Source of the DNA: Plectrocnemia conspersa | Taxonomy: Eukaryota; Arthropoda; Insecta; Trichoptera; Polycentropodidae | Assembly: GCA_009617715.1 (NCBI GenBank) | Contig: VTFK01000246.1 | Coordinates: forward strand, 427,681-491,680 | DNA: 64,000 nucleotides | Direction of reading: 5' to 3' | Part shown: positions 38,340 to 51,330 of the stretch, in pieces | How the letters are laid out: each line of letters opens with the position of its first letter | How positions within the stretch are numbered: the stretch's first letter is position 1 | Made by a program: the position numbers and the translations under genes | Notes under the pieces: model-generated | Database searches by the model: none | Told to the model about the DNA's origin: nothing | Seen by the model: only the letters and a program-made list of their open reading frames with translations

Positions 38340-38910
38340 TGATATTTTTAACGGGCGCGAACTTTAACCGGCACGCTTCTTTATCGCTTACACCCTGGAC
38401 AAAGTTCAACGCAAAATAATTTTGTTATTAAATCCCCTTCACAAATTGTTTACTCGTGCTCGTTTTTCGACCAACTTAGTTACAAACAGAGCTTGGTTTA
38501 TTTTCCAGGACCGTCGGAACGGATCCCGGGCAATTTTTCATAAGCCGCGAGCCTTTTCAGTTCTAGTGGAAATCCGCGTCGCGATGGAGTTTCAAATTAA
38601 GTTTTTCGCGAGTAGTTTAAGACCATGTTGGCCGCCAGGATTATAATACTTAGACTCAAGTTTTATATTGCGTTTCCTTGTAAAGTTGTTCAAACCCCGG
38701 GGAGCGTCTCGCCGAAGTAAATAATTCACTACACGAACAATTTAACACAGGGTCATTTGCATATTGCGCCGGTCGAACTTGGAGGATTTACAAATTGGTA
38801 TTAGCATGCCATTATCAATTTTTGAGAATGGTGAAAAACAAGAGCGTATTCAAACTCGGCGCTAAAACGATTTGTAGACAAAATCCTTAATGAATTATTA
38901 GGTACAATGT
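38340..38910. other. GC-richer island, candidate conserved non-coding DNA
   Basis: One of the strongest compositional islands of the window, with many CG dinucleotides from about 38350 to 38880. The 74-codon plus frame at 38422-38646 has no recognisable homology. Confidence 0.35.
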
Positions 38911-40965
38911 CCCCTTTTGCCAACGATTTTCTCTAACAATGACATTGATAAAGTGATCATGAGACGAATTATCCTTATTTTCAATTTTGTTTTAACAATA
39001 TGCTGTAATAGCTTAAAATACATTATATTAATGCAATAAAAAAATATTCTACATAATGATTTTTGAAAATATAAAAATATTCTACATAAAGTGCTTGAAC
39101 TGAAACCTTCTCCATTCACTTCTCCATTAAAAAAAGGAAGATAGCATGTATTTTCTTTAATCATTTTACCTCAAAATACAAAGTATCATTCTTACTCACA
39201 GAATTGAAGATACATATATTCATCACATTATTATGTACCTAACTAAAAAAATTAATTTCTGCACTAGAACCGAATTTTTATTGAAAAAAATATGTTATTA
39301 ATTAAAACCCACTTTAGCGACAAAATTTCATATTATTTAATTGAGACTATATAAATATAAATAATTTTTAGTCACATGTGACACCCATTGTTTCAAAGGT
39401 CATTCGCAAGTAATTATCTATTGCCGTGATTATATACCTTGACTATTTATATAAATATATATTTGCATGGAAAAAACATTTAAGAACGCTTAAAATGTTG
39501 TTTTAAATAGACCGTTAGTCAATAAATATAAAGTGATTTTTTTTTATAAAACGGTTATATCAATAATACAAACAATTTTACATACTTTCCATTATGTAAA
39601 AATTATTTTATAAAACGTTCATTTAAATAATCTAAATAATTCAACAGATATACTGATTATATATACTTGGTGAGCCTGATGCATAGAGTAATGAAATTAC
39701 TCTATGGCCTGATGCGACCGTGGGAGGAGGGCGTGGGCCAAAGACCTTTCATTACAAATGTTACTGGTAAAAAATCATTTTCACGTTTACAATTTGTTAT
39801 TATTATATTATACGTTATTTAATTTGATATTAAATTATACGTTAATGGTAATTATTTAAGGACAAATTTAAAAACCTCTTTAAATAAAAAATAAAATTCT
39901 ACAAAAAAATGCAATAAATTTAAAAATATATATATTTAGTGATAATTTGAATATATTTAGCTGAAGATCTGGAACCATTGATATTTAAATTTGATTATAA
40001 TTTTATTGTAGTCACCGATACACGAGATTAGTGGGTTAGTATAGTTATCACCACGGGTCAAATCACACCCTGGAAAACTATACTCTGCGAAAATTATTTT
40101 TATCCTATTTCGATTTGTAATTCGCATTGCGACTATATTAAAATTTAAAGTTGTTGTCTCTAATATATGAGCTAGAGTTAATTTGGCTATGCAAAATATT
40201 TTTCTAGTATTTTCTAGTATGAAAAAAAATTTTAATACCAACAATCAAATGTTCTTTGAGTGTTTTAAGATTAGCATAAATATGCGTTATATATATATAT
40301 TATTTATAAAGCTTTATTTTAAATGACTTTCAATTTAGAAAAAATAGTATTAAAGATGTCACTCTACACAAGACAGACATGTGAATAATTGCTCGTATAC
40401 TTTTTTTTAACCCTTTATTTATTGATTTTTTACACTCGAAAAAAATATTTAAGGTTAAGCACTAATATACATTGAAAATTAAATTCGAACTATTTTACTA
40501 CAAACAATATGTTACAAATATGCAAAATTATGAAAATACACTTTGCAGTTTGTTGCAAATTTACAATACTATTGAAACGAATGATTCAAGAGCCGCAATG
40601 GCAGCAAGACTCTTAGAGTGAAGTTCAAAAATTTTTTTATTAAAATTAAGTTTAAGAGTCCAGTTTAAGCCCTTGTATTTAACGCTAAATTTCCATTCCA
40701 CGTTTCTGCCCTGTTCACTTTGAAGAGACAATGGCAAAGTTTGTCTACGTTTCGTAAATATAATTGACTTTTTTTTATTCTGAACGATTTTAATTTTCCG
40801 CCTCTTGAATATTAAATATTTTATTTACTGAATCTATAGTTTTACTGTTTGGAAATAATTGAATAATTAATTGAATTAACTATTAAATGATTTAATAAAC
40901 TATTTATAATTCGAGAACTAAATCTCGAACTAGAAGCATCTTTAATCCAGAACCGACATATATAA
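38911..40965. other. AT-rich non-coding stretch
   Basis: No genes seen. At 39683-39707 an 11-bp inverted repeat (CATAGAGTAAT, loop GAA) is flanked by the direct repeat GCCTGATGC. Confidence 0.35.
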
Positions 40966-41600
40966 TATTTATTATTTTATACAGGCGTAGAGGTCACGCG
41001 TTCTTGTGTGGGATTTTCGTGCAAAAATTGCCTTTAACAATGGTTTTATGTCTCGAAAATTTCGACGCCGCCATTTCGCACAGTGGGAGAAGAGAATTTA
41101 TGCGTCAACCAAAAGAAAAGGAATGGTATCAACTCGGGGTGTCTACGTTCAGGAATTCGACGCGCAAAAACACACACAATAGTACTGACATTCGGCAAAA
41201 AAAAATGAAAAATAGTTGTTAATTTTTCCAGTTGGACAGATTGTCACCAGTGATATGATCGTTACTTTAAAAAATTAGGCAATAGCTCACTTAGGCGACG
41301 AGTTACGAGCCACCTCGTTAAATTTCATTACATTACTCGGGGATTTTTTCAGCGAGACAATCTACGATCTTGCGACATTAGCGCTAAAGTCTATAATATT
41401 TGCATATATAAGGAATTTTATCCAGCCAAATTGCCCGAAGGAATTGCCTCAAACGGAAATTAGTCCTTCTTATATAACCCCTCCCGGATGACTAGATGTA
41501 CCGATAAAAACAAATTTGAATAATTTTCGCGAGATACTTGCTTTATATGCCATAATTTTATGCTAATTTGCGAAAACATAAACACGATATCTAAACAACG
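40966..41600. other. GC-richer island, candidate conserved non-coding DNA
   Basis: CG dinucleotides are raised, especially at 41040-41110 and 41285-41380. A 72-codon plus frame is open at 41004-41222, but its translation is not recognisable and no matching splice signals stand out. Confidence 0.3.
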
Positions 41601-42439
41601 AATGCCTCGGCCTATGTAATTATTATACAACACATAATCATTTCTCGCACAAACATGTCTCGTGCGTTTATTTTACATATAAACATCCATAATGAGCTCT
41701 AATATAAAATTATTAAAAAATAAATAATACAAATTTTATGTTATCAGGAGATATGAAACCCACGTCTAAAATATAACAAATAGGAATTTCACATAATTAA
41801 TTAACGTACTTGCCAGAAGGTTTTATTTTTTTATAAACATACTTTTTTTAAAAGACTCTTACTTACGTTGTAATAATTTCACAATGGAAGTAAATTAAAA
41901 CTTGCACTGGAAAGATAGTTAAAAATATATCTGTAATAGATATCACAAATGATTCAGATATAAAAATATATCTGAATCATTTAACAGGTCATCTAAAATC
42001 TTTGATTTTTCAGTTATTATATTTACTTCTCTATCCTTACACATTGAGTTTTTTGGTCCTCTTAATTGGGCAACTTTACGATAAAATTATCTATTGGTTA
42101 TTATTCCTCTCCAATCTGTTAAATCTCGTTCTGTGTGTTTTTCACCATGTCGTTTTTTTCATCTTGCAGATTATTTTTTCTTCTCTGCGCAGTAATTTCT
42201 AGCTTTTAATATCTGCTTTTGTACGATTTCTTAGCTGCATTATTTCATATGCAAGATTTATCTCTCTGGTTTATTCTTAGCATTATGTATCGTACCTTGT
42301 TTTTATTTCCTGGTGTCTGCCTTAAAACAGTTTCTGCCGCTGACAGTAATTCCAATATACTTCAGGTTATTTTTATGAATCATTATTTACGAAGTTTCAT
42401 AACTACGTAAATAATGATATCATTAGCCCTTTTTTATTT
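41601..42439. other. AT-rich stretch with two perfect hairpins
   Basis: The first hairpin is at 41947-41962 / 41967-41982 (16-bp perfect arms, loop AAAA); the second is at 42379-42391 / 42406-42418 (13-bp perfect arms). No coding features. Confidence 0.5.
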
Positions 42440-42930
42440 ATTATTTATACTTTGTTGGCTAGTTTTTATTTTTTAGTATTACAGTGTTACATTTTATATT
42501 AGCGTAGGTTTCTTCTTTTTTAAATCGATTATCACGCAATTTTATAATGGTTAAATAATGTTCCGAGTCCACATTAGCCATCGATATGACCTGATGTCCA
42601 TAAATTAGATATATGCCTTAGGTCAATGGGGACCATCGGGGTGTTTTCCTAGTGCCTTTGTGAATATGTGGAATGTGGAAATATAGTACCATTAACAACC
42701 ATAATTTTGGAGTCTTGTGCCATTGTCAATATGTTTACCAATTGTTGGTATATAAATTGTCTCTTTTTATATTTTAGTTTCCTATAACCATTTTGAATAT
42801 CGTATCTTGGACAAGCATCGTATATCTTTTCTAATTTGTCATGAAATGTGTATTTCATTCTATTGTAGTTTTCTTTCGTTAGTGCATGTACGTTTATGAT
42901 ACTTATGTTGAAAAACATTTATTTTGCGGA
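42440..42930 (-). pseudogene. RTE-type LINE endonuclease fragment (CFDP2-like)
   Basis: The minus frame at 42649-42918 reads FFNISIINVHALTKENYN, CPRYDIQNGYRKLK and MAQDSKIMVVNGTIFPH. These match the apurinic/apyrimidinic-type endonuclease of RTE/BovB LINEs, often annotated as craniofacial development protein 2. Further along, in a shifted frame, EHYLTIIKLRDNRFKKEE near 42475-42530 continues the domain's C-terminal (D)xxHYLV block, with H kept and D replaced. Several stops and frame changes show a dead fragment. No reverse transcriptase follows it. Confidence 0.75.
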
Positions 42931-45555
42931 ATATTATAGGAATTATTGTAACAAATTTTATAATTAGATGCTTTATTTAATTGCTGACAATAATTCTCGT
43001 TATTCGCCTTTCACTTTTCGTCCTTTCTCTATTGGCTTTCTCTCGACTTGGACGCCAGATGATAAGACGCAGGCATTTCATGGCATTTTGTAAACAAGAC
43101 CATGTACCAGTCTTTGCACTTCACATTTTCTATATAGTAAATTTTATCATTTGAACAGTTTAGTTAGTAGTATTTGCTCAATTTATACCAATTTTCAATA
43201 AAATATTTTATTAATAAAGCTGATTTTTAAATGATATTCTATTTTTAGTTTTATTATTTATAAAAAATATATAATAAAAGTAGTTTAACAATAACAGTAA
43301 TAATACAATTTTAGATCAAGCAAAAATAATTAAATTAAAACAATGAACCCTTATTTAAAACATTATTTTTTAACTCTCAATTAACGACAGTGTAAGCTAC
43401 AAAAATAATCTAATTAAAGTTATTAAATTTAAAAGGTTTAAATATTTCTTCATTATTTATAATATTTTAATAATAAATAAACAACAAACGTTTCATTATA
43501 CTATATAATATAATTAAAAACAGCTTTATTAAAAATTATCTTTGTCTGTGTGTAATTTTGGCTCGTTTGCTTTAATCGTAATAGCGTCCTAATTACATTC
43601 CCGATGTCTTTTTAAGTAGAAAACATGGCGCTCGTTCGTCCGAAGAATTTCTAAACTTCTTTATTCGTCTGTTAAAACTTTTAACGATGTATTTAAATCA
43701 AAAATATTTTAATATGTCTTCTGAGGTCCGAGATTAATTATACTAAAAAAACGGCACCGTTCAGTTAAAATCTCTGACAGCGTGTATAATTTAATATTGC
43801 TAGAAGCCTAAAATTGTATTGATACTTTGTTTCGGTACAATATATAAGCTGCTTATTTACTTTAAACAAATAATGTTAAAACATATTAAATATCCCAATT
43901 AAAAACAAACAGTTAGGTAGTGCTTACTATACTTGACTGAAATGACCTTAAATAATTATTAAAGTGTATCTATAAATATTATTTATTTTAGTGTTTTAAT
44001 TATTTTTTAAATAACTCAAATTAATAAATACTATTTTTTTAATGTACCATTTTCAATAATGCTGATAATTTAGAGTCTCTAATTTACTTAGCAAATAGTT
44101 CTATGTACATATTAACGCCTGTATAAAAATAAATACCCCTCAAGATCGTAACTATAATGTATTCTAAATTATAATACTTTCATTTAGTATTAAACGTACA
44201 TATTATTTTAATTATAATTAATTAGTAAAAAAATAATCCAAGTACCGCTCGCATGTTTCACCATATTTATTGATTAACAAAAGCGAAGCACTTTTCTTGA
44301 AGATATTGAATGAATGTGTAGAAACTATCGACTTTATGGGTGTTTTTTTTTTAAATATAATAAACAAGCAAGTGAAATTTTGATCCAAGTTTCCGATATT
44401 TATGACCAATTATTCGTTTAACTATTTATGAATATTTCGTATTTCAAACAATAAGAAGCGTTTAAACGACCCATCTTACATTCTGGTACTTCTAAAAATA
44501 CTTATACGCTGATCCTTTATTGAATTATCTACAAGTACTAATAAAAAAACAATAAAACGACTGTGTACTAAAACCTTTTTGTACCATTTATTTTTTCACT
44601 TTCATTTCTACATTCCATTATCTAAAAAAATATTTTTTAAAATGCATGCGGCAAATTTTTCTACTTTTGATACAATAAATCTAGGAAAACATCAAATTTG
44701 ACAAAATATCGTCTTTCATCAAGTGCTACTGGGTGCTTCCTAAGTTTTTATACCAGGTGCAAGAGCACCACTCGGCAATTTATTGCAATAAAATATATTA
44801 CTAATTATATTTTGTCAGTTACAATTATCCAAAAGAACCTTATGAGAAAGAAATGCGTTGAAAATTGTAAATCTGTTTGCTCAAAATGCGATATATGTTT
44901 TTTTAAACATATTAATATGATTGACGATTGTAATATTTATGTGATTGAGTTGTAATTTAATTATATCATCCTAAATATTTATTTTATAATATGGCAATAA
45001 TATTTTTTTTCGAAAGATATATCCCGAATACTTATTTATTTCTACTCATGTTAAAAGTAACAATAATTCAATTTTAGTTAAAATTGTTCATATAAATAAA
45101 TACCGCAAATACCGCATTACGTAAATACCGCATAAGCCCTAAATAATTTAGCCTAATATATGCGATTTTTTTAAAAAAAGCATTGATAAACATTTTTAGA
45201 TAAATTATGGTAATGTGTTTAAAAATCAATATTTTTTGCGTACTCTTATTATGTAAGGTAAAAAAAACAATAATATTTAATTGTAACAGCTATAAAAATG
45301 CATATTTATCTACATAAAAAAAAAAAAATATGAATCAAGTTTGATGTAAGATAACACCCGTCAACACAGTGAATTTTTACTTAATTTAATTATATCTTTG
45401 GTTATTAACATAAAAAAAATTGCATTATTTTTTATTGAAAAAAATATTTTTTTAAAACCACACTTCACGCTAATTTTTCAAATACGTTTATTTTTTTAAT
45501 AAAATTTAACACCTATCTTTAGTGAAGTATATTTTATGAACTATTTAGGTAAATA
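42931..45555. other. AT-rich non-coding stretch
   Basis: No convincing gene or repeat. The 85-codon plus frame at 44698-44955 has a few cysteines (CxxxCSKCDIC) but no recognisable domain or context. Confidence 0.3.
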
Positions 45556-45638
45556 ATGGCTGGAGATGAAAATGTACAAAAATTAGAAAGAATTTCGTGT
45601 CTGCTATACCTGCTTTTAATTTTCACTTCGCCAGCCAT
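45556..45638. repeat. Small inverted repeat (ATGGCTGG ... CCAGCCAT)
   Basis: ATGGCTGGAGATGAAAAT at the left and its imperfect complement at the right (read inward ATGGCTGGCGAAGTGAAAAT) enclose about 45 bases. It may be a tiny MITE remnant. Confidence 0.45.
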
Positions 45639-45902
45639 CCCTATCATAAAAAAAATCAGGCCAATCGGCCGCAATGATGCGGTCATTTCTCTGTTTTATA
45701 ACAGAATTATTGGGAACTGATTGGTACCGTTTGACTTGCTTGCAATAAAGCAAAAGTTTTTAAATTTACATGTCGCGCATATAGTAAAAAAAAAGATCGT
45801 ACATGTTAAATTTTAATTTTTAAATTTGTGCTAAAATGTCGTTTTTCGCATAAGTAGGGTGGGCCGATATTATTACTAAAGGGGATAATATTATTCTACT
45901 TT

Positions 45903-45950
45903 GATATCCTATCCAAATATACTAGTTAGCTTATATTTGGGTAGGATATC
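45903..45950. repeat. 19-bp-arm hairpin with one mismatch
   Basis: GATATCCTATCCAAATATA at 45903-45921 pairs with 45932-45950 with one mismatch around a 10-base loop. Confidence 0.8.
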
Positions 45951-46139
45951 GTTTCTGCTTTCAAGCAATATGAGCTTCATCGTTTTCGTGGTTCTGGGTC
46001 ACAGAGATATCGTTTTCAACAAATAAGATGTACGGATTTAAAAAAATATATATTTTATCGGTACTACCAGTATTTCATTTAGTAATACCGGTGGTACCGA
46101 AAGAAAATGTTGCCCCAATACTGGTATTATCGCTATTGA

Positions 46140-46610
46140 AATTCCTAGTTGGGACTACCATATTTGACAGTACATCCAAAAGGTAATTTAACTTTACACA
46201 ATTAAATGCCTTTCTGTATTCTACGAAGCAAAGAACTGCCGGATTTTTAATTTCGCGGTAATTTTTAATAACTTGGCGAATATAACGTTTTTTTCTTTAA
46301 CAAATCCAGCTTGTTCTTTTGGTAATTTCTATCCTATATAATTATTCAATCGTTATTTATTACATTTGATAGTTTATAACTGGTGTGGAATATAAATGCA
46401 CCTGTTCTATAATTTGTGCATTTTTTAGTGAATCTATTTTTATGCAAGGGAATAAATATGGATACCATCCGGCCATATCCCAGTTTTCCATATTTTGTTG
46501 CTTATATCACACAAAATGGCAATACCCTTTCCTTTATGTTCATTAACCGCTTCCATTTAAACTTCATCGCTACCTTTAAATTTGTTCATCATTAGAGCTA
46601 AGATATCTGG
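46140..46610 (-). pseudogene. RTE-like LINE reverse transcriptase fragment
   Basis: The minus strand reads PKEQAGFVKEKNVI, then after one frameshift RQVIKNYREIKNPAVLCFVE followed by YRKAFNCVKLNYLL. In order these are the EQxGFxxGxxTxDxIxxLRxxxE and FxDxxKAFDxV motifs of LINE reverse transcriptases. Here the catalytic aspartates are replaced (VEYRKAFNCV), so it is inactive. Upstream, at higher coordinates, KIWKTGIWPDGI near 46465-46500 fits the WKxGxxPxxW block. The order relative to the fragment at 42.4-42.9 kb is wrong for a single insertion, so these are two events. Confidence 0.7.
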
Positions 46611-46899
46611 TTAAAAGTTGAATTTTTTGGATAAGTTTACTTTATATAATAATTTTTATATTTATAAAACTTTATCAAGATACAATATGAGAATAACTTG
46701 CGTACTCTATAATAAATAAACACCAATACAATAAATTACACGAGCTCTTTCAATAAATATTAAAATTTAACTCTAGTATTACAATAACCCTTAAATAGAC
46801 CATTAAACTTCCACATACACATATTTAAAAATAAAATAAAGCTTTATCTTAAACTAATATATATGTATATACTGGTTATACGATGAAAGTTTCCTACTA

Positions 46900-47440
46900 A
46901 AAAATAATACTTAAAGTAGTAAAAAGCAAGAGCGAAAATCCATTTACTCTGCGCACACTCACGTTCATTTAACCTTTCAAACCCAAATAGCCGCCCTAAT
47001 AAATACGTTCCGGTTAAGTAAACCGGCTTGATTCAGTTGCTCCATATTCGCGCACAGTTAGCGGTTCAATTTCCCATATTATCCGACGTTTCATTATATT
47101 TCGCACATGCGAATATAAGCCTCTTCGTCAAAAAGTTGTAGCATATGCCGAAAGTTGAAGCGCGCATAATTGCGACGATGGAGTCAAAAACGGTTGGACT
47201 GGCAATGAATACGCTAATGAAACACACAAACTTGGCTCTCGCAAATGCTACATAATTAATCATATTTTTGAATACCTTCTCTTCCCTCTCGGCCTGTGGC
47301 ATCAGCTGGGCCGGGCGCACGGTGCGGCCAAATGACCAACATTGCGATGAAAAATGAGGTATGTTTTTAAATATACAGAAAATAATTAAAAATAAATATA
47401 AGGCAACCCATTTCATTGTTACATGTTAATTTTAAAAATT
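46900..47440 (-). other. GC-richer island with signal-peptide-like ORF
   Basis: A minus frame of 116 codons (47066-47416) starts with MKWVALYLFLIIFCIFKNI, a good-looking signal peptide, followed by HFSSQCWSFGRTVRPAQLM and an acidic/basic QAEREEK stretch. A GT suitable as a splice donor follows the EEK codons (AAG|GTATTC, about 47269). I recognise no family. It may be a first exon of an unknown secreted protein, or an accidental frame in a conserved non-coding island. Confidence 0.25.
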
Positions 47441-47879
47441 TTATTATTTATCTAGTATTTTTATTTTGTTGAACATTTCAATTTAGATAAAGTATCCAAA
47501 CATAATTTGTAATATATGATACAACTAAAAATTAGTATATTAGCATGCATATTTTCAAACATCTAGCAAAGACCCATTCCTTTTTATAAAACAGTATTAA
47601 AAATGTAGGGATTGTAAAGCAGTTAAAAATATACTAACAAATATATTTTTTAAGCAAAAAAAGACTATAAATATTTTCGAAAAATTATCAAATTCTCGAT
47701 TTGACATTTTTCTTGAGAATAAACATTATTCATAACCCTTTATATAAGGCTTAAGAAAGCAAGTTTTTTTTTCAAAAAACAAACAGTGCTTTAGATACAT
47801 TCTTGTAAAATTATATTTTTCAATTAAGTTACTCTTAAAACCATTACAGAAAGCTGTGATATATAAAAACTGAACTTCT

Positions 47880-49308
47880 AGTTCCTTATGACACATTCAA
47901 CAGCAAAACATGAAAAACCATTTACTGACGAAGAATTAATCAAGAATTACATGGTTCCAGTAGCAAAATAAATTTGTCCAAAAAAATATTATTTTTTTGG
48001 ACAAATTTATTTTTTTAAAAACTATTATTTATTTAAAAACATCAATTTATCAGTAAGCCCTATGACTCAAAGAGTAAAAGATATTGAAGAAAATATATTA
48101 TTTCAACTTACTGAAAAATTCAATCCTTAGACTAGTTCTAATTAGCCCTGGATGTTTCTGATCTTACTGCTCATTCGAAGAGTAAATAAAAATTATTAAA
48201 TTTATGAATAACTTCTTGAAACGAAATCACAGAAGAAGATACCTTAAGAAATATTGAAAATGCTATCCGTAAAAACAATCTGCAGTGGAATAAATTTAAA
48301 ATTATCACTACCAATGGTGTCAAATGTGTGAAATTAACAACGATGTCATTTTTAATGTATTAAAAGACATACAAAACGATAGTGATGCAAAACTATTAAT
48401 TGTCCAATGAGTGTTTCATCAGCAATCCTTATGCAAAAAAATCTTAAATATGTCAATAGTTTTAAAACTTGTATCAACTTTTAACTTAATGAGTTCACAC
48501 GCTATCTATCATCTGCAATTTTGTAAATTTATTAATATTAATTAACATAATATACTGGAGTTCTAAACTAATTCTTTTAACTCTTCTTGAATGAATAAAA
48601 TCGTGCTACTAATGAATTATAAAATAATAAGACGTTATGATTTATACAGATCTAACTAAATATATTAATGGTCTTTATTTACGATTTCAATGATAAAACC
48701 AGTTTCTGCCATATTTGTAAACTAATTTAAATTGATTCCTACAGAAAATTGCTTTTTTTAATTCTAATTACATCAAAAATGTTTTACACATTTTTATATA
48801 TGTCAAATATTTAGTTAGAAAAGTGAGAAACCTTTTTTCATTAATTTTGCATCTTAAGCTTCGAGTAAGTTCTAAATCAATTTTGAGTAACATTTTTCAG
48901 ATGCAATTGCAAATGACAAAGAGCTTTCAGAATCCGACTTATTAACACCGACATAGAAACCCTTTCACTAATAAAATTTGAGCAGTTGCAAATTTGTTGA
49001 AAAATACTTTCTACAAATGAAATATACTAAAACGTTTACATATCCAAGTTAAATGATACGTAAGTATTTTAAGTCTAATTTGATAATTTGTACTAGTAAA
49101 CATCATTCATAACTGTAAACAAAACACAGCTATATAAATTCCTTTAATTATTTTTACATTGTATGTCGATAATTGTGTATCTATCTATTAAATAAATTTA
49201 TCCATCTATTAAATAAAACATTTGATTATAATTTTTTTACTAAAAAAATTTAGTCGGCATGCCGGGTCGGATTTATGGTGCTCGCGGGCCGTAGTTTGGA
49301 GACCCTTG
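47880..49308 (+). pseudogene. hAT transposase remnant with 3' terminal repeat (third lineage)
   Basis: The plus strand reads KPFTDEELIKNYM near 47920, VSPMTQRVKDIEENILFQLT near 48050-48115, and in later frames AHSKSK and NNLQWNKFKIITTNGVK near 48270-48325. This is the series typical of ZBED/SCAND3-like hAT transposases (LSxxTVxRRIxDMxxxVxxQL ... LxWxKCxGVxTDGAxxM). The 3' end, read inward, is CAAGGGTCTCCAAACTACGG, ending at 49308; this is a hAT terminal repeat. No 5' terminal repeat was found. A perfect 23-bp-arm hairpin at 47965-48013 interrupts the coding remnant. Confidence 0.75.
47965..48013. repeat. Perfect 23-bp-arm hairpin
   Basis: The arms at 47965-47987 and 47991-48013 are exact complements with a 3-base loop (ATT). 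The hairpin sits inside the hAT coding remnant and disrupts it. Confidence 0.9.
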
Positions 49309-50537
49309 GTCCAAATTATATTTGGAAGTAGATAAAGAAAAAGTTTTCTTACAAAATTGCTACAAAAAAATGTAAATGTGAAAGTACTTTCTTGAGCTTT
49401 GAGTCTTAAACTCTAATTATTTGTTTTACTAAGAGTTCACTTAATAACCTGGGTTACATGTAAAATTATGCACCAGATATGTCGCTGGTTTTTTTTTATG
49501 AATACCTAATAATATTATTCCTTGTCGTCGAACGCGGCACGTACTGATGTTGTATATAGGTAGATCGATTTTATTTTATCAGGCGGCTAATAAAATATGG
49601 TAATATTATTTTGACACAATTTATTGGAACTTAAGAGTTGTATTTTCGCTACAAACCTTTTTATTTAAAAACTACTGTAAACTTTATGTTTCATATGATG
49701 TAATCTAAGGTTAAACAATGTAAACAAAAATATGTTAGAAAATACAAGCACGAATATTATATAAGTAGAAATAATCGGATTTAAAACTGATTAAACTTAG
49801 AATTTTGCGATTTCATATTAAAAATTCATAATGTTATACAAGCATATAAATTAAATAATGAGCTTAAAAAATGTAGAAGTTTTTCCTTATATAGATCGTT
49901 TGGCCGCACCGTGGGCTGCCTCGTTACTCCATATTGACTCGGAGGAAAATCGTGGAAAACAAACGTGCGGCGGAAGAAAAACACAGTTTCATATGATGTT
50001 TCAGACAAACATTGTAACCGCTGGATGCAGCATCCGCCGGACACAAAAAATCTCACATTGGACGATTTCAAGATAAATTACTGGTTTCTCTCAACGCTAT
50101 TGGTCGATGTAAGACGCCGCTTCGCCTCGGTAGCAATTTCTGTCTTTCCTATTTAACCGCCTTCTACCGCAAACTAAATGATAAATTAAGGTAAATGGTT
50201 TTAAAGAAGGAAACTTCGCAGAGAAAAACAAAAACAAAACGAGGTATGATTTATGCGAAGTTTGTGTCGTAAAATAATACAAAAATATATATAAATACGA
50301 CGGTGATTATTTCACTGCTATTAAGAGCGTAATAAACTAAAAATAGTAGACTCCGTTTCCGTTTACACAAAATGAAAAATAAGGACTCACTATATATATA
50401 TTAAATTATTTGAACTCTTAATATTGTTTTTTATCAGTTAAAGTTTTTATTAGAAACTTTAATTTAACACTAACTTTGCATTAAAAAGCGTTGTCCCCAA
50501 AACATAATATCAGGTTATTCCTTAAGTCTTACATTTG
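49309..50537. other. Non-coding DNA with GC-richer island at 49.85-50.29 kb
   Basis: The island has frequent CG dinucleotides and overlapping open frames on both strands (49826-50071 minus; 49858-50076 and 49965-50156 plus), none recognisable. Frames open on both strands at once in a short island suggest composition, not coding. Confidence 0.3.
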
Positions 50538-50538
50538 C

Positions 50539-50539
50539 A

Positions 50540-50620
<81 letters not shown>

Positions 50621-50621
50621 T
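50539..50621. repeat. (TA)n microsatellite
   Basis: About 80 bases of almost pure TA dinucleotides with two single-base interruptions. Confidence 0.95.
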
Positions 50622-51089
50622 TTAAATAAAAATAATTAACATTAATATTAGTATTTTTTTGTGTCTAATAAAATTGTTTCGATATTTAAACCCTATATGG
50701 TCAATGACAGTTAAAATAAAATAATCTCAGTTAAGCTATATTATGCTTAATAAGTCTAAACTTGGTAATATAATAAGACAATATGTTGTGCAATAAGGAA
50801 GAATGCCATTAAATATATGATATGTCAAATATGGTTCAAAATATTCTTTACGAGAATTTTTATAAGAAAAGATCTACGTAAGGACGAGTATTTTTTAGTG
50901 GTTATTAGTAAGTATATTAAGGCTATCACCAAAGCAGTTTATAGACATTTTAAAATATAGAAATGGTGTCAATTTTCGTAATATGTGTATCTCATAAATT
51001 GTCAGGATATTATTAATGATATGAAGGACATAATTTATAATGAATTAATGGATTATTGGCTGAGCGTGATGATCTAATTTGTTTAAAAT

Positions 51090-51330
51090 TCACTTTAAAC
51101 GTTAAAAAATCTGCTTTTATAAATTTCAAGAAGGGTAATTTCACACAAAGACAGTGCAGCACTTGTTTTCATGTATCGAAGAAGACAATAAAAAAAAATC
51201 AATGGATTTTCTTTTGGATTTTTTATCACCCATAGAATCCTTCAGACATTGCTCTAAACAAGCATCGTCTGTTTGAACCCCTGCAACAGTTTTAGGTTGA
51301 AAAGAGTATCCTACAAAAACGTCAAAAAAA
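51090..51330 (+). pseudogene. Mariner-type transposase C-terminal scrap
   Basis: The plus strand reads FYHP(stop)NPSDIALNKHRLFEPLQQF near 51220-51290. This aligns with the HPPYSPDLAPSDYHLFRSLQxxL block of mariner transposases. The preceding text is frame-broken. The fragment is too short for subfamily assignment. Confidence 0.5.

Noticed and set aside
42002..42410. Phe/Leu-rich plus frames resembling membrane proteins
   Set aside because: The composition follows from T-rich DNA, and the region lies opposite a decayed minus-strand LINE; no conserved transmembrane family pattern.
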